Below are positions 53,211 through 62,480 of a stretch of DNA of 64,000 nucleotides, piece by piece. A program made the translations under genes and the position numbers. Numbering within the stretch: position 1 is the first letter of the stretch; every line of letters begins with the position of its first letter. A model generated the notes under the pieces. That model was given only the letters and a program-made list of their open reading frames with translations. It ran no database searches and had not been told where the DNA came from. Source of the stretch: Pontiella desulfatans (GTDB taxonomy: Bacteria; Verrucomicrobiota; Kiritimatiellia; Kiritimatiellales; Pontiellaceae); contig NZ_CAAHFG010000002.1 of NCBI RefSeq assembly GCF_900890425.1, positions 1,302,001 to 1,366,000 on the forward strand. The letters are read 5' to 3'.

Positions 53211-56200
53211 ATGAAACGACTTTTTATAGCGCTGTTGACTTTTGTGTGCGCATCTCAGGCGGAACGCTCCGGTTTTGACCTGGATTGGAAATTTGTGCTT
53301 GGGGATCCGGACGGGGCCGAGCAGGTTCGCTTTGACGACGCCGGTTGGCGCACGTTGGATGTCCCGCACGACTGGAGCATCGAAGGCGAATACCATAAAA
53401 ACAATCCGATGGGCGGGACTGCGGGATACCTTCCGGCGGGAATCGGGTGGTATCGCAAAACGATCCCGGTGCCGGGCGATTGGAAGGGCCGGCATGTCGA
53501 GATCGCCTTCGACGGCGTCTACATGAACAGCACCGTCTGGGCAAACGGAAAAAAACTCGGTACGCGCCCCTATGGCTGGAGTTCGTTTTCGTACGACATC
53601 AGCGACGTGGTTCAATCCGCCGACTCCATCACCTTCGCCGTGCGGGTGGATAACGAAAAGCAGCCCTCTGCGCGCTGGTACACCGGCAGCGGCATCTATG
53701 CCCACACGTGGATCGATGTGAAGCAAAAGGTGCATGTGCCGGCCGATGGGCTTTTTGTCCGCACCGACGGTGGCCGCGTGGAACTCGATGCGGAAATCCG
53801 CAACACCACGGGGGCCATGCAAAAAATCGACGTCGAGGTTTCCATCGTCGATCCCGAAGGGAAGGTCGTGGCCTCGCAGCGCAAGTCCGTCATGGCAGGA
53901 AACGATGCGGTTCAGGTTTCGGGTTTCAGGTTCGAGGTTTCCGCTCCCCGGCGGTGGGATCTGGATACGCCGAACCTGTATAAGGCGTCGGTGGTTTTGA
54001 AGAGCGGGAATATCCCGTTCGATCAGGCCGAAGTACGGTTCGGTTTCCGCGATATCGAGTGGAAGCCGCAAACCGGCATGTGGCTGAATGGCAAAAACGT
54101 AAAGCTCCGGGGCGTGTGCAACCATCAGGATGCGGGGGCGTTGGGCGCGGCGGTTCCGGACAAGATCCTGCGCTTCCGGATCGAACAGTTGAAGACCATG
54201 GGCTGCAATGCCATCCGCACCGCCCACAACCCGCAGACACCGGTCTTCTACGACATCTGCGACGAGGTCGGCATGCTGGTGATGGACGAGATTTTCGATG
54301 GATGGAAGAAAAAGGCGGCGCACGATTATGGCCGGTACCATTTTAACGACTGGTGGGAACGCGATGTGGCCGGTTGGATCAAGCGCGACCGCAACCATCC
54401 CTCCGTGGTGATCTATAGCGTGGGGAACGAGACCCACGGCAAGGTCGGGAAGGATATTGTTGCGCTCTGCCACACATTGGATCCCACGCGGCCGGTCACC
54501 TCCGGACACTCGGGTTCGGAATATATGGATGTGCTCGGCGTCAACGGCGCCAGCGAATCGGTGGGGTGGTTCGACCGGCTGGAAACAGACCGCGTATTCA
54601 TCGGCACCGAAAACACCCACACCTGGCAGGTGCGGGGGTTCTACCGCACTAAAACCTGGTATCGCGACGGCGGCCCCGAGGTGAAAAAAGCCGTCCATGA
54701 AATCCCCGACCTGACCGAGGTCGAAGTGTTTTCGCACGATTGGACGGACGAGTCCGGGCGCTCCCACCGCAAGCAGGTGTTCAACTCCAGCTATGACAAT
54801 GCCACGGTTCGCACGACGGCGCGCCACAACATCGAGCAGCTGCGCGACATTCCAAATTTTGCCGGCACCTTCCGCTGGACGGGCCACGACTATATCGGCG
54901 AAGCCAGCTATGTGCATGGCGGCTGGCCGTTCAAGGCCTTCATGGGGGGGGCGATCGACCTGGCCAACTTTGAAAAGGATCTCTATTACCTCTACCAGAG
55001 CCAATGGACGGACGAACCGATGGTGCACATCCTGCCGCACTGGACGCACCCGACGCTCAAGGAGGGAACGAAGATTCCCGTCTGGGTCTACTCCAACTGT
55101 TCCGAGGTTGAATTGTTCCTGAACGGAACGTCGATCGGCACGCAGGCGCCGGGCCGGGCCTGGAACGAAATGCAGTGCCAGTGGATGGTGCCGTGGGCGC
55201 CGGGCGAGCTGAAGGCCGTTGCGATCCAGGGCGGACGTGCGGTTGCCGAAAAAACCATTCGTTCGGCCGATGCGCCGTCGCGCATTGCGCTCTCTATCGA
55301 CGGCGAGCCGCTGGCTGCCGAAGGCAAGGACCTCGTTCAGGTGCGCGTAACTTCGACCGATGAAAAAGGCGAGATGTATCCCTACGGCGAAAACCGAACC
55401 TTCTTCAAGGTGCTTGGACCCGGAAGACTCCGTGCGCTCGATAACGGTAGCCCGATCGATGTGGAAAAACACTTCGGTGTGGATAGCCGCATCGCGTTCC
55501 ATGGCCTGACCCGCGCTTATGTCGAATCGACCGGCGAGCCGGGCGGCATCGCCCTCGTGGCGAGCTGCATCCTCGGCGAAAAGAAACAGGTTTCCTCTAA
55601 CAAGGTTAGCATTGATGTGCAGCAGATTCCGTTGCGCGGATCGGTGCCCGAATCGAAGGTGGAAATCTTTTATACGACCGATCAGTCCGAGCCGACCGCT
55701 CGGTCCACCCCCTACACAGGGGCGTTTCCGGTTAAGCTGGGCACCACCGTAAAAGCAATGGTGATGGTGGACGGCAAGCCATTCCAGACGCTGGAGGAAC
55801 GCTTTGCCATGAACGAAGGTTTCGTGTGGAACAGCAAGCCCACGGCATCCAATCCCGGCGGCGAGCAGGCCGAGGATGCGGCGCTCAGCGGCGCGCGCGT
55901 CAGCGCCAAGGGCAAGGGGTTCCATGGGCGGGGCTTCATCGACTTTGGCCACAATCGCGGCGCCTATGCCGAGTGGTATCAGGAAAACGACGGTGATGCC
56001 GGACAGGCCGAGCTGACGATCCGCTATAGCGGAAACGCCAAAGGCAAGCCCGGGCGCAACGTGAAACTGACGGTGAACGGCCAAACGGTTCAAGCGGAAC
56101 TATTGCTCCCGAACACGAAGGACTGGGGCTCCGATTGGCAAACCCTGACGGTTGGCATTCCGATTAAGCGCGGCGCCAACACCATCCGGCTCACCACGGT

Positions 56201-56243
56201 GGAAAGCGGTGGAATGTATATCGATGAGATCTCCGTTCGATAA
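53211..56243 (+). CDS. Secreted GH2-family beta-galactosidase-like enzyme
   Basis: A 1010-aa exported enzyme. ATGs at 53199, 53208 and 53211 are possible; 53211 gives the best signal peptide (MKRLFIALLTFVCASQA). Order: GH2 sugar-binding domain (about 20-180), Ig-like domain (about 185-285), TIM barrel (about 285-590), DUF4982-type Ig domain, further beta domains, a chitobiase C-terminal-like domain (about 825-875, IFYTTDQSEPT) and a C-terminal CBM6/35-like domain. Catalytic acid/base is Glu407 in VGNETH; Glu467 in IGTENTHTW is the likely nucleophile. GLRG-type motif KLRGVCNHQDAGALG is typical. Exact sugar (galactose, glucuronate or other) is uncertain. The gene ends 2 bases from the convergent beta-helix gene. 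Confidence 0.9.
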   Translation: MKRLFIALLTFVCASQAERSGFDLDWKFVLGDPDGAEQVRFDDAGWRTLDVPHDWSIEGEYHKNNPMGGTAGYLPAGIGWYRKTIPVPGDWKGRHVEIAFDGVYMNSTVWANGKKLGTRPYGWSSFSYDISDVVQSADSITFAVRVDNEKQPSARWYTGSGIYAHTWIDVKQKVHVPADGLFVRTDGGRVELDAEIRNTTGAMQKIDVEVSIVDPEGKVVASQRKSVMAGNDAVQVSGFRFEVSAPRRWDLDTPNLYKASVVLKSGNIPFDQAEVRFGFRDIEWKPQTGMWLNGKNVKLRGVCNHQDAGALGAAVPDKILRFRIEQLKTMGCNAIRTAHNPQTPVFYDICDEVGMLVMDEIFDGWKKKAAHDYGRYHFNDWWERDVAGWIKRDRNHPSVVIYSVGNETHGKVGKDIVALCHTLDPTRPVTSGHSGSEYMDVLGVNGASESVGWFDRLETDRVFIGTENTHTWQVRGFYRTKTWYRDGGPEVKKAVHEIPDLTEVEVFSHDWTDESGRSHRKQVFNSSYDNATVRTTARHNIEQLRDIPNFAGTFRWTGHDYIGEASYVHGGWPFKAFMGGAIDLANFEKDLYYLYQSQWTDEPMVHILPHWTHPTLKEGTKIPVWVYSNCSEVELFLNGTSIGTQAPGRAWNEMQCQWMVPWAPGELKAVAIQGGRAVAEKTIRSADAPSRIALSIDGEPLAAEGKDLVQVRVTSTDEKGEMYPYGENRTFFKVLGPGRLRALDNGSPIDVEKHFGVDSRIAFHGLTRAYVESTGEPGGIALVASCILGEKKQVSSNKVSIDVQQIPLRGSVPESKVEIFYTTDQSEPTARSTPYTGAFPVKLGTTVKAMVMVDGKPFQTLEERFAMNEGFVWNSKPTASNPGGEQAEDAALSGARVSAKGKGFHGRGFIDFGHNRGAYAEWYQENDGDAGQAELTIRYSGNAKGKPGRNVKLTVNGQTVQAELLLPNTKDWGSDWQTLTVGIPIKRGANTIRLTTVESGGMYIDEISVR

Positions 56244-56245
56244 GG

Positions 56246-57985
56246 CTACGGCACGCTGACCTGCACGCGGTAGTAGATCTGGGTTGCGTCGGTCCGATGG
56301 GCAAACCCGACGCCTTCGGCTGAGCCGGCCTGGTTGAGCTGATTTGAAGCGACCACCCATTCACCCGCCGGCAGGTTGGTGCTGTAGAGCAGGCTGTATT
56401 GCCGGTTGGCGGATGCCGTCGCCACGATTTCGTTCGTTCCCGACGCGCTGCTGAAGGCGGTGATTTCGAAGAGTGAGTTGCCATCGCGCGGATCGGTGTC
56501 GGCAATGGATTCGTCGGCGTTGTCCATGCCGTCGAGGTCGCTGTCGGCCGTTCCGTCCTCCGCCGTCCGCGGGTTGAAACCATAACCCAGCTCCCATCCA
56601 TCGAGCATGCCGTCGCCGTCGGTGTCGGCGGCGGCGCAGGCGTATTCATGGGCGCCGATGTCGGCAAGGGCCGAACCATTGTTGTCGCCGTCGAGCGGAC
56701 AGGGTATGCCGTCGATGTCGGCGGTGCGGTTCCCGGTGCCCGCATCGATGGCGGGGGAGCCATGGACCAGGATGAAATCGTGATTGGCCGCATCGGCAAA
56801 GAGCGGATCGCCGGTCATGTTGCCCGTTCCGGCATAGCCCTCTTCAACAATGCTGTAGGTGATGTCGGGAAAATTATCGTGCCAGACTTCGAGGTCGGTG
56901 GGCCCCGGCGCGGTGGTGATCGTGTTGCCGAAGAAGATGCAGTTGACGATGGTCGGCAGGTTGGCCGTTGCGCTGGCACTGTGCGATCCGTTGTAGATGG
57001 CCGCGCCCTTGTCCCACGCTTCGTTGTTGGCGAAGGTGCAGTTGACGATGGTCGGCGAAGAGCTTCCATCGTTGCCCATGGCACCGGCCATGATGGCATA
57101 GTTGCCGGCGAAGACGCAGTTGGTGAGGAAGGGGGAGCAATAGAAGTCGTTGTACATCCCTCCGCCTTTGCCGTCGCAGGTGTTGTCGAGAAAGCGGCAA
57201 TTCACGAAGGCGGGATGCGTGGCCACATCGTTCTGTACGGCGCCGCCGCGCCCGCCGGAGGTGTTGCCGACAAACGTGCAGTTTTCATAGTAGGGGTTCG
57301 GGTCATCGTCGCTGCCTCTGGCTGTCGTACTGACCATGTTGTAGGCACCGCCTGCCTTGCCGGCATGGTTGTTGGTGACGATGCAGTTGTAGAATGAAGC
57401 GGCGGCCTGGAAGTTGATGATGCCTCCGCCGGCGCTGTGGTTGATGCCCGCCACGATGGCTTCGGCGCTGGTCGAGTTTAATCCCGTGTTTGCGCCACCG
57501 CCCGTGTTGGGGCCATCGGCATAGCCGTCGCGGATGGTGAACCCATCAAGCACGGCACCGGTGGCGTTGGTGCAGGAAACCACATGGAAGGAGTTGTCGG
57601 TGGCCAATCCCGGATCGCCAATGTTTCCACTGAGGATTGTTGGGTTTGCGATCCAGTCGCGCATGGATCGGTCGGTCTCGGTGCCGTCGAAACCGCCATA
57701 CACCGCAATGTTGCTTTTTAGCAGGATGGTGGTCCGACGCAACGTTCCTCCGGTCGGGGCATAGGTTCCGGCGGCCACCCAAACCTCGGGGTCGCCGGCC
57801 GTTTCCGCCGCGTCGATGCCTTCCTGAACGGTATTGAAGGCGGTGGCCCAGGAGGCCCCGTCTTCGGTGCCGGTGTTTCCTGCATCCACATGGATGGCGG
57901 CTTCGGCGGTCGCCGCGAGAAGCAGCCCGGTCAGTAGATAGGAAAATGCTTTCATGTTGTTGCCCTGTTTTGATTGGTTGCTCAT
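56246..57985 (-). CDS. Secreted right-handed beta-helix protein
   Basis: A 579-aa exported protein, last gene of the reverse-strand sulfatase operon. Its ATG at 57985 overlaps the sulfatase stop codon (ATGA); ATG 57953-57955 (MKAFSYLLTG) is the alternative and starts the signal peptide proper. Repeats such as GGAVQND, NCRFLDNTCDGKGGGMYND and NCTFANNEAWDKGAAIYNG form a parallel beta-helix (about 30-430), as in polymorphic-membrane-protein-like and choice-of-anchor proteins. An Asp-rich segment (DTDGDGMLDGWELGYGFNP) and a C-terminal domain ending IYYRVQVSVP follow. No catalytic residues for a lyase could be recognised. The helix closely resembles the one fused to the sulfatase upstream. Confidence 0.82.
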   Translation of the reverse strand: MSNQSKQGNNMKAFSYLLTGLLLAATAEAAIHVDAGNTGTEDGASWATAFNTVQEGIDAAETAGDPEVWVAAGTYAPTGGTLRRTTILLKSNIAVYGGFDGTETDRSMRDWIANPTILSGNIGDPGLATDNSFHVVSCTNATGAVLDGFTIRDGYADGPNTGGGANTGLNSTSAEAIVAGINHSAGGGIINFQAAASFYNCIVTNNHAGKAGGAYNMVSTTARGSDDDPNPYYENCTFVGNTSGGRGGAVQNDVATHPAFVNCRFLDNTCDGKGGGMYNDFYCSPFLTNCVFAGNYAIMAGAMGNDGSSSPTIVNCTFANNEAWDKGAAIYNGSHSASATANLPTIVNCIFFGNTITTAPGPTDLEVWHDNFPDITYSIVEEGYAGTGNMTGDPLFADAANHDFILVHGSPAIDAGTGNRTADIDGIPCPLDGDNNGSALADIGAHEYACAAADTDGDGMLDGWELGYGFNPRTAEDGTADSDLDGMDNADESIADTDPRDGNSLFEITAFSSASGTNEIVATASANRQYSLLYSTNLPAGEWVVASNQLNQAGSAEGVGFAHRTDATQIYYRVQVSVP

Positions 57986-60273
57986 TGGAACACCACCGAA
58001 GTTGCATCCGAATCGACATCGGCCTCGCCGGTGCCGCCGCTGTTGTTCAGGAAGGTGTTGCCGGACAACGTCAACTCCGACTTATAGTCGTTGGCGATCG
58101 CACCGCCGCCGGTGCCGGCGGAGTTGCCAACGAACGACGTGTTGGTGACGGCGGTCTCGCTGCCCTCGAAGTTATAGATGCCGCCACCGCGATAGCTGGC
58201 GGAGTTGCCCGCGAAGGAGCAGTCGATGAAGACCGGCGAGGAGATGCCCACCTGGGAGGCGAGGTCGTCGGTAAAGAACGCGCCGCCCTTGCCGGTGGTG
58301 CTGTTGGCCGAAAACGTGCAATCGTGGAACCACGGCGACGAGCCGTAGTCCGCATAGATGGCGCCGCCGGCCCAGTCGGCGACATTGTGCGCGAAGGTGC
58401 AGTTGGAAAAGGTTCCGCTGCATCCATTGCGCAACAGTAGCGCCGCGCCTCGCTTGGCGGTGTTGTTGGAAAATACGCAATCGGTGAAGTCGGACGACGA
58501 TGCGTTGTAGGCATAGACCCCCGCGCCCTCATGGGCATGGTTGCCGGTGAAGATGCATTGGTTGACGGTCATCGAAATTTCGTCCACGCAAAACAGGCCC
58601 GCACCGTGCAGATTCTGGCCGGCGCCATCCGCCTTTCCGCCGGTAATCGTGAACCCGTCCAGCGTTGCTCCGTTTGCCCCGACGATTACGTGGTAGCTGT
58701 TGTCGGCACCAAGGTCACCGCTGAGCGTTGTTACATGCGCCGCCGGATTGCGTTGGTCTTCGCTGGTTTCGCTGCCGTCGAATCCGCCAAGCAGGTGGAC
58801 GCCGCTCTCCAGCATGAAGCTGGCGGAACGATCCGAATTCGTGGCGGGCCGGTAGATGCCTTCGGCCACCCAGACGTTGGCTCCGCCTTGCGCCTCGGCT
58901 TCGTCGATGCCGGCCTGCACGGTTTGGAATGCCGAAGTCCAGGAGGTGCCATCCCATGGGCCGGTGAGGTTGTCCAGGTCGACATAAACCTGCATCGGTG
59001 TGTTGGTCCAGCTATCGAGTTTTTCCGCGAGCGCGTCGTAGATGGCGGCATCAACCGTGCCCAGCGATCCTTCCAGCAGGTTGATCTCTTCCAGCGGATC
59101 GACCGAAAGGTTGTAGAATTCTTCGTCCTGGCCATCCTTGCGGATCAGTTTGTAGGATCCGCTCCGGATGCCGCGTCCGGAGCCGCCACCCGGCACCAGG
59201 TTGTCGGTTTCCACCAGCACGGAATCCTCGGCGGGGGCGAATGTTCCGTTGTCGAGGATCGGAACGAGCGACCGTGAATCCGCGCCCGTCTCCGGCGGAA
59301 CCCCGCCCGCCAATTCAATGATCGTGGCGAAAAGGTCGGCCACGTGGACGACGGAATCGTTGGTGCGTCCGCCATCGGCCACATCGGCCCCCCAGATGAA
59401 GAAGGGGACGTGGGTTCCGCCTTCGTAGAGGCTTCCCTTGGCGCGCCCGGCAATGTCGTAAGGCGGTTGGATGACGTCGTTGGCGGTGCCGTTGTCGCCG
59501 ATGAAAATGATGGTCGTGTTGTTGGTGTCGATCTCGTCGAGCAACCAGCCGATGCGGTTGTCCATGGCCTCGATGATCGCTTCGTAGAACGGGCGCGGAT
59601 GGTTGGTGGTGTCCAGCCCCGTCAAATCCACCGTGAACAGGTTCGGGGGCGGTTGGTGCAGCGGCGTGTGGGCGGCGTTGAAGCCGATCCAGGCAAACCA
59701 GTTGTTGGTGCCCTGGGCATTGATCCATGCGGCGGCGTCCTTCGTGTTTTCGGTTGTGGCATAGGTTTGGGTAACGTTGGTTTCAACCCCGTCCACCACC
59801 TTGGTCCAACGGCGATAGTTGTTCAGTCCGCCACCGAGTGCGCCGGAAAAATGCGGCCACCCGCCCAGCTCGTTGGGGCCGTCGTTTCCGCCACCGAGGT
59901 GCCATTTGCCAAAGCTGGCTAGTTCGTAGTCCAGACCCTGGTCGGCAAAGATTTCCGGCAGGGTGTATTCCGCGGCCGAAAAGTTTTCCGACGACTGGGG
60001 GCTCAGCACGCCGGTGCGGTAGCCGTAGCGCCCGGTCAGGATCGACGAGCGGGTCGGCGAACAGGTCGGATAGGCATAGCCATTTGAAAACAGCACCCCG
60101 TCCTTCGCCAGGGCCTGGAGCGTCGGGATCGGCGGGAAGCTTGCCGTCGGATCGTCGTTCGAGATATGCAGGCTGTCGAGACCGATATCGTCGCCGATGA
60201 TCAGCAGAATGTTGTTTTGCTGCGCCTGCGCGGCGGCATGGCAAAGCAGTAGGGCAATCAGTATTCGTTTCAT
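57982..60273 (-). CDS. Sulfatase fused to a right-handed beta-helix
   Basis: A 763-aa exported protein. Signal peptide ends near AAAQAQ. The sulfatase part (about 20-430) has ILLIIGDDIGLDS, Cys71-Ser-Pro-Thr-Arg75 (CxPxR, formylglycine site), ASFGKWHLGGG and GDNGT. From about residue 430 the chain becomes a parallel beta-helix (VYVDLDNLTGPWDGTSWTSA, then repeats of NCTFAHN / GGAIYAD type) to the C-terminus at DATSVVFQ. The helix is homologous to the next gene's product. It has no FFRV-type tail, unlike the neighbour. The gene starts 9 bases after the first operon gene and overlaps the next. The helix may bind long polysaccharide beside the sulfatase site. Confidence 0.88.
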   Translation of the reverse strand: MKRILIALLLCHAAAQAQQNNILLIIGDDIGLDSLHISNDDPTASFPPIPTLQALAKDGVLFSNGYAYPTCSPTRSSILTGRYGYRTGVLSPQSSENFSAAEYTLPEIFADQGLDYELASFGKWHLGGGNDGPNELGGWPHFSGALGGGLNNYRRWTKVVDGVETNVTQTYATTENTKDAAAWINAQGTNNWFAWIGFNAAHTPLHQPPPNLFTVDLTGLDTTNHPRPFYEAIIEAMDNRIGWLLDEIDTNNTTIIFIGDNGTANDVIQPPYDIAGRAKGSLYEGGTHVPFFIWGADVADGGRTNDSVVHVADLFATIIELAGGVPPETGADSRSLVPILDNGTFAPAEDSVLVETDNLVPGGGSGRGIRSGSYKLIRKDGQDEEFYNLSVDPLEEINLLEGSLGTVDAAIYDALAEKLDSWTNTPMQVYVDLDNLTGPWDGTSWTSAFQTVQAGIDEAEAQGGANVWVAEGIYRPATNSDRSASFMLESGVHLLGGFDGSETSEDQRNPAAHVTTLSGDLGADNSYHVIVGANGATLDGFTITGGKADGAGQNLHGAGLFCVDEISMTVNQCIFTGNHAHEGAGVYAYNASSSDFTDCVFSNNTAKRGAALLLRNGCSGTFSNCTFAHNVADWAGGAIYADYGSSPWFHDCTFSANSTTGKGGAFFTDDLASQVGISSPVFIDCSFAGNSASYRGGGIYNFEGSETAVTNTSFVGNSAGTGGGAIANDYKSELTLSGNTFLNNSGGTGEADVDSDATSVVFQ

Positions 60274-60282
60274 GGGGTTTTC

Positions 60283-61965
60283 CTATTTCCTGTTGCGCTT
60301 GCCACGGGCCTGCGCCTGGTCTTTCGACGGATCGTAGTCGGGGTTCGGGGTCGGAAGCTGGGCGTCGGTTTCCTTGAGGCGCCGCTCCATCTTGGCCACC
60401 AGCTCTTTAAGTTTTTCCGGATTGGATGTCGAGAGGTCGTCCTGTTCGCCGATGTCCCTCGAGAGATTGAACAGTTCGTAGCGCTCGTCTTCCCAGTGCT
60501 TCAGTAGTTTGAAGTCGCCTTCGATGATGGCGGTCTGCGGTTTTTGCGGCCCTTGCCCGTAGTGCGGGTAGTGGAAGAGCAACGGCTTTTCACGTGCAAT
60601 GCTTTTTGTTTTGCCTGTCAGCAACGGGGCCGCCGAGGTGCCGTCAACCTGGCCTGGATCGATTCCAACCCAGTCGCAGAAGGTCGGCATCAGATCGCAG
60701 CCGGTCACCGCAATATCCGATCGCGTTCCGGGGGCAATGCCGGGGCCGCTGATGACGAGGGGGACGCGGATGCCTCCTTCGTAGAGGGTTCCCTTGCCGG
60801 CGTTGAGCGGTTGGTTGTTCGGGCGGCGCGGCGAGCCGGGTGCGCCGTTGTCGGACATGAAAACAAGGTAGGTGTTGCGGGCGATGCCGAGGTCGGCAAC
60901 GGCTGTCATCAGGGTTCCGAGGCTGGTGTCGAGATCCCAGGCCATGCCGGCGTTTTGCGAATCGGAATGGCGCTTGCCCGCCGGGAGCTTTTCAAACTTA
61001 TCGCCGGATTCCTTGAGCGTCTCGATGGGGGAATGGACGGCATAGTGCGAGAGCTGGAGATAGAAAGGGCGACCGGCTTCCACCTGCTGCTTCATGAATT
61101 TAATGCCCCGCTCGGTGAGGCTGAAGATTTCCTTCGGATCGGATTCGCTTCCGTGCGTTTCGTTACCAGTGGCGCCGTCATGATAATCAAAACCATACAT
61201 TCCTGCATCGTCGCCCTGGCCGATGTGCCATTTGCCCAGCAATGCGGTGGCATAGCCTTCGGCCTGCAGATGGGTTCCAATGGTTGGAAAATCTGTCGAG
61301 AGTTGGCCGGCCTGCTGCGGGGTGGTCAGCTTGCGTGTGTTATCGGAGCGACCGCCGCCGGGGGTGGTGATGTGGACTTCGGCGGGCGTCTTGCCGGTTA
61401 AAACAGCGGCGCGGCTAGGCGTGCAGAGCGAGGCGGGGGAATAGGCTTGCGAAAAGACCATGCCTTTTGCGGCGAGCTTTTCGAGGTTGGGCGTCAGGTA
61501 AAAATCGCTTTTTGAGGCGGCATCGCCTGCGATCATGGCGAGGGAGGTGCCGGTCCAGCCCATATCGTCGGCATAAACAAAAACGATGTTGGGGAGCCCA
61601 TCGGCGGCCTTCGCCCGGTTGATGCCGGGGGCCTGTTGGGGGGCCGCTTCGGAGGGGCGTGTTTCGCGCCCGCCCCGATTCGGGGGTGCCGGCGCGGCGG
61701 CGGCTTCCTCGGGGGTAATGGTTCCGTCGCTATCGAGGTCGAGCAGGATGAAGCGTTGGATCGGCCCGCGGAATTCATCTTCGGTAATCTTGCCGTCCTG
61801 GTTGGCATCGAACCGTGTAAACAGGCGTTGTGCCGATGGGCCTTGCTTCCCGACGGACTGCTCGGTCCGGTGGCGGTCGGGGGTGGCATCGCCGGTCACC
61901 TGGTCGCTGACTGCGGATGCGGTGGCTGCCGCAAGCGCAAGCATAGGGATGAGGTATTTTTTCAT
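60283..61965 (-). CDS. Secreted sulfatase with N-terminal EF-hand pair
   Basis: A 560-aa exported sulfatase, first gene of a three-gene reverse-strand operon. ATG 61965 follows AGGAAA and opens a signal peptide ending near TASAVS; the frame from 61986 is longer without a better site. Two EF-hand loops (about 53-64 DANQDGKITEDE and 76-87 DLDSDGTITPEE) precede a Pro/Ala linker and the sulfatase (about 125-530). Cys181-Thr-Pro-Ser-Arg is the formylglycine site; LLGKWHIGQGD and MSDNGAP are further blocks. The EF-hands suggest calcium binding or calcium-dependent contact. Substrate is a sulfated glycan of unknown type. Confidence 0.92.
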   Translation of the reverse strand: MKKYLIPMLALAAATASAVSDQVTGDATPDRHRTEQSVGKQGPSAQRLFTRFDANQDGKITEDEFRGPIQRFILLDLDSDGTITPEEAAAAPAPPNRGGRETRPSEAAPQQAPGINRAKAADGLPNIVFVYADDMGWTGTSLAMIAGDAASKSDFYLTPNLEKLAAKGMVFSQAYSPASLCTPSRAAVLTGKTPAEVHITTPGGGRSDNTRKLTTPQQAGQLSTDFPTIGTHLQAEGYATALLGKWHIGQGDDAGMYGFDYHDGATGNETHGSESDPKEIFSLTERGIKFMKQQVEAGRPFYLQLSHYAVHSPIETLKESGDKFEKLPAGKRHSDSQNAGMAWDLDTSLGTLMTAVADLGIARNTYLVFMSDNGAPGSPRRPNNQPLNAGKGTLYEGGIRVPLVISGPGIAPGTRSDIAVTGCDLMPTFCDWVGIDPGQVDGTSAAPLLTGKTKSIAREKPLLFHYPHYGQGPQKPQTAIIEGDFKLLKHWEDERYELFNLSRDIGEQDDLSTSNPEKLKELVAKMERRLKETDAQLPTPNPDYDPSKDQAQARGKRNRK

Positions 61966-62281
61966 GATGTTTTCCTGTCCGGCCATTCAGTCCCGCATCC
62001 GGTTTTTCGCCTGAGTCCAGGCACGTCGCCGTTTGTCGAGAGGTTCGCAAACATGGCGCGGTTCGTATCGGGTTCCGGTGTTGGCATGCTAACACCAACG
62101 GGCGCGGCGGCGGGATATTGTGGAGTGTTGTTATAATAATCCCAAGGTCGTGAAACCTGAACCGGCGAGTGCTTCGCTTTATGGTAACGCGGTGACGGGG
62201 CGGTCGGGATGAGAGGCGGACAATTGGATCTGGACCGCAGGTTAAGTTAGATTTGTCGCTTGGTCCCCTGGCATGAAAGGG
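61966..62281. other. Promoter region of the sulfatase operon
   Basis: No gene seen. It includes a 20-bp imperfect palindrome at 62077-62096 (GGTGTT...AACACC around GCATGC), about 110-130 bases upstream of the sulfatase start. It could be an operator. In the forward direction it also contains TGC-TAAC, like the -10 elements above. Confidence 0.5.
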
Positions 62282-62331
62282 TGGTACCCCGGGCGGGACT
62301 CGAACCCACTACCTACAGATTAGGAATCTAT
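62282..62331 (-). tRNA. tRNA-Arg(CCU) 3' fragment at an attachment site
   Basis: On the reverse strand the sequence gives a perfect tRNA 3' half: anticodon stem ATAGA/TCTGT with loop TTCCTAA (anticodon CCT), variable loop AGGTA, T-arm GTGGG-TTCGAGT-CCCGC, acceptor strand CCGGGGT, discriminator A, and encoded CCA. The D-arm and 5' acceptor strand are missing; the sequence before the anticodon stem is A/T-rich and unrelated. It is not a working tRNA. With a tyrosine recombinase next to it, this is the remaining copy of an attachment site. Confidence 0.85.
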
Positions 62332-62480
62332 ACCAAAAGATGAAAAACCTTAGAAAAAATCATGTAATGGCGATTAGTGGTGTCCTTGTGGTGTCTTTAT
62401 TGTTGCAGAGTAGCCCCTCCAAGGGTACGGTTCGGGACAGTTCAAGATCCTAAACCCTCAACCACAAGGAAGGGCTACAT
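62332..62480. other. A/T-rich spacer between attachment site and integrase
   Basis: 149 bases with no gene. Base composition is visibly more A/T-rich than left of the tRNA fragment, in line with the start of acquired DNA. A ribosome site (AAGGAAGGG) for the integrase lies at its right end. Confidence 0.5.

Noticed and set aside
53151-56093. 980-codon reverse-strand open frame
   Set aside because: Lies wholly over the GH2 gene, has low-complexity His/Arg/Ala composition and no domain; a by-product of G/C-rich codon use.
62282-62331. Functional tRNA-Arg
   Set aside because: The 5' half, D-arm and acceptor strand partner are missing; kept as an attachment-site fragment.
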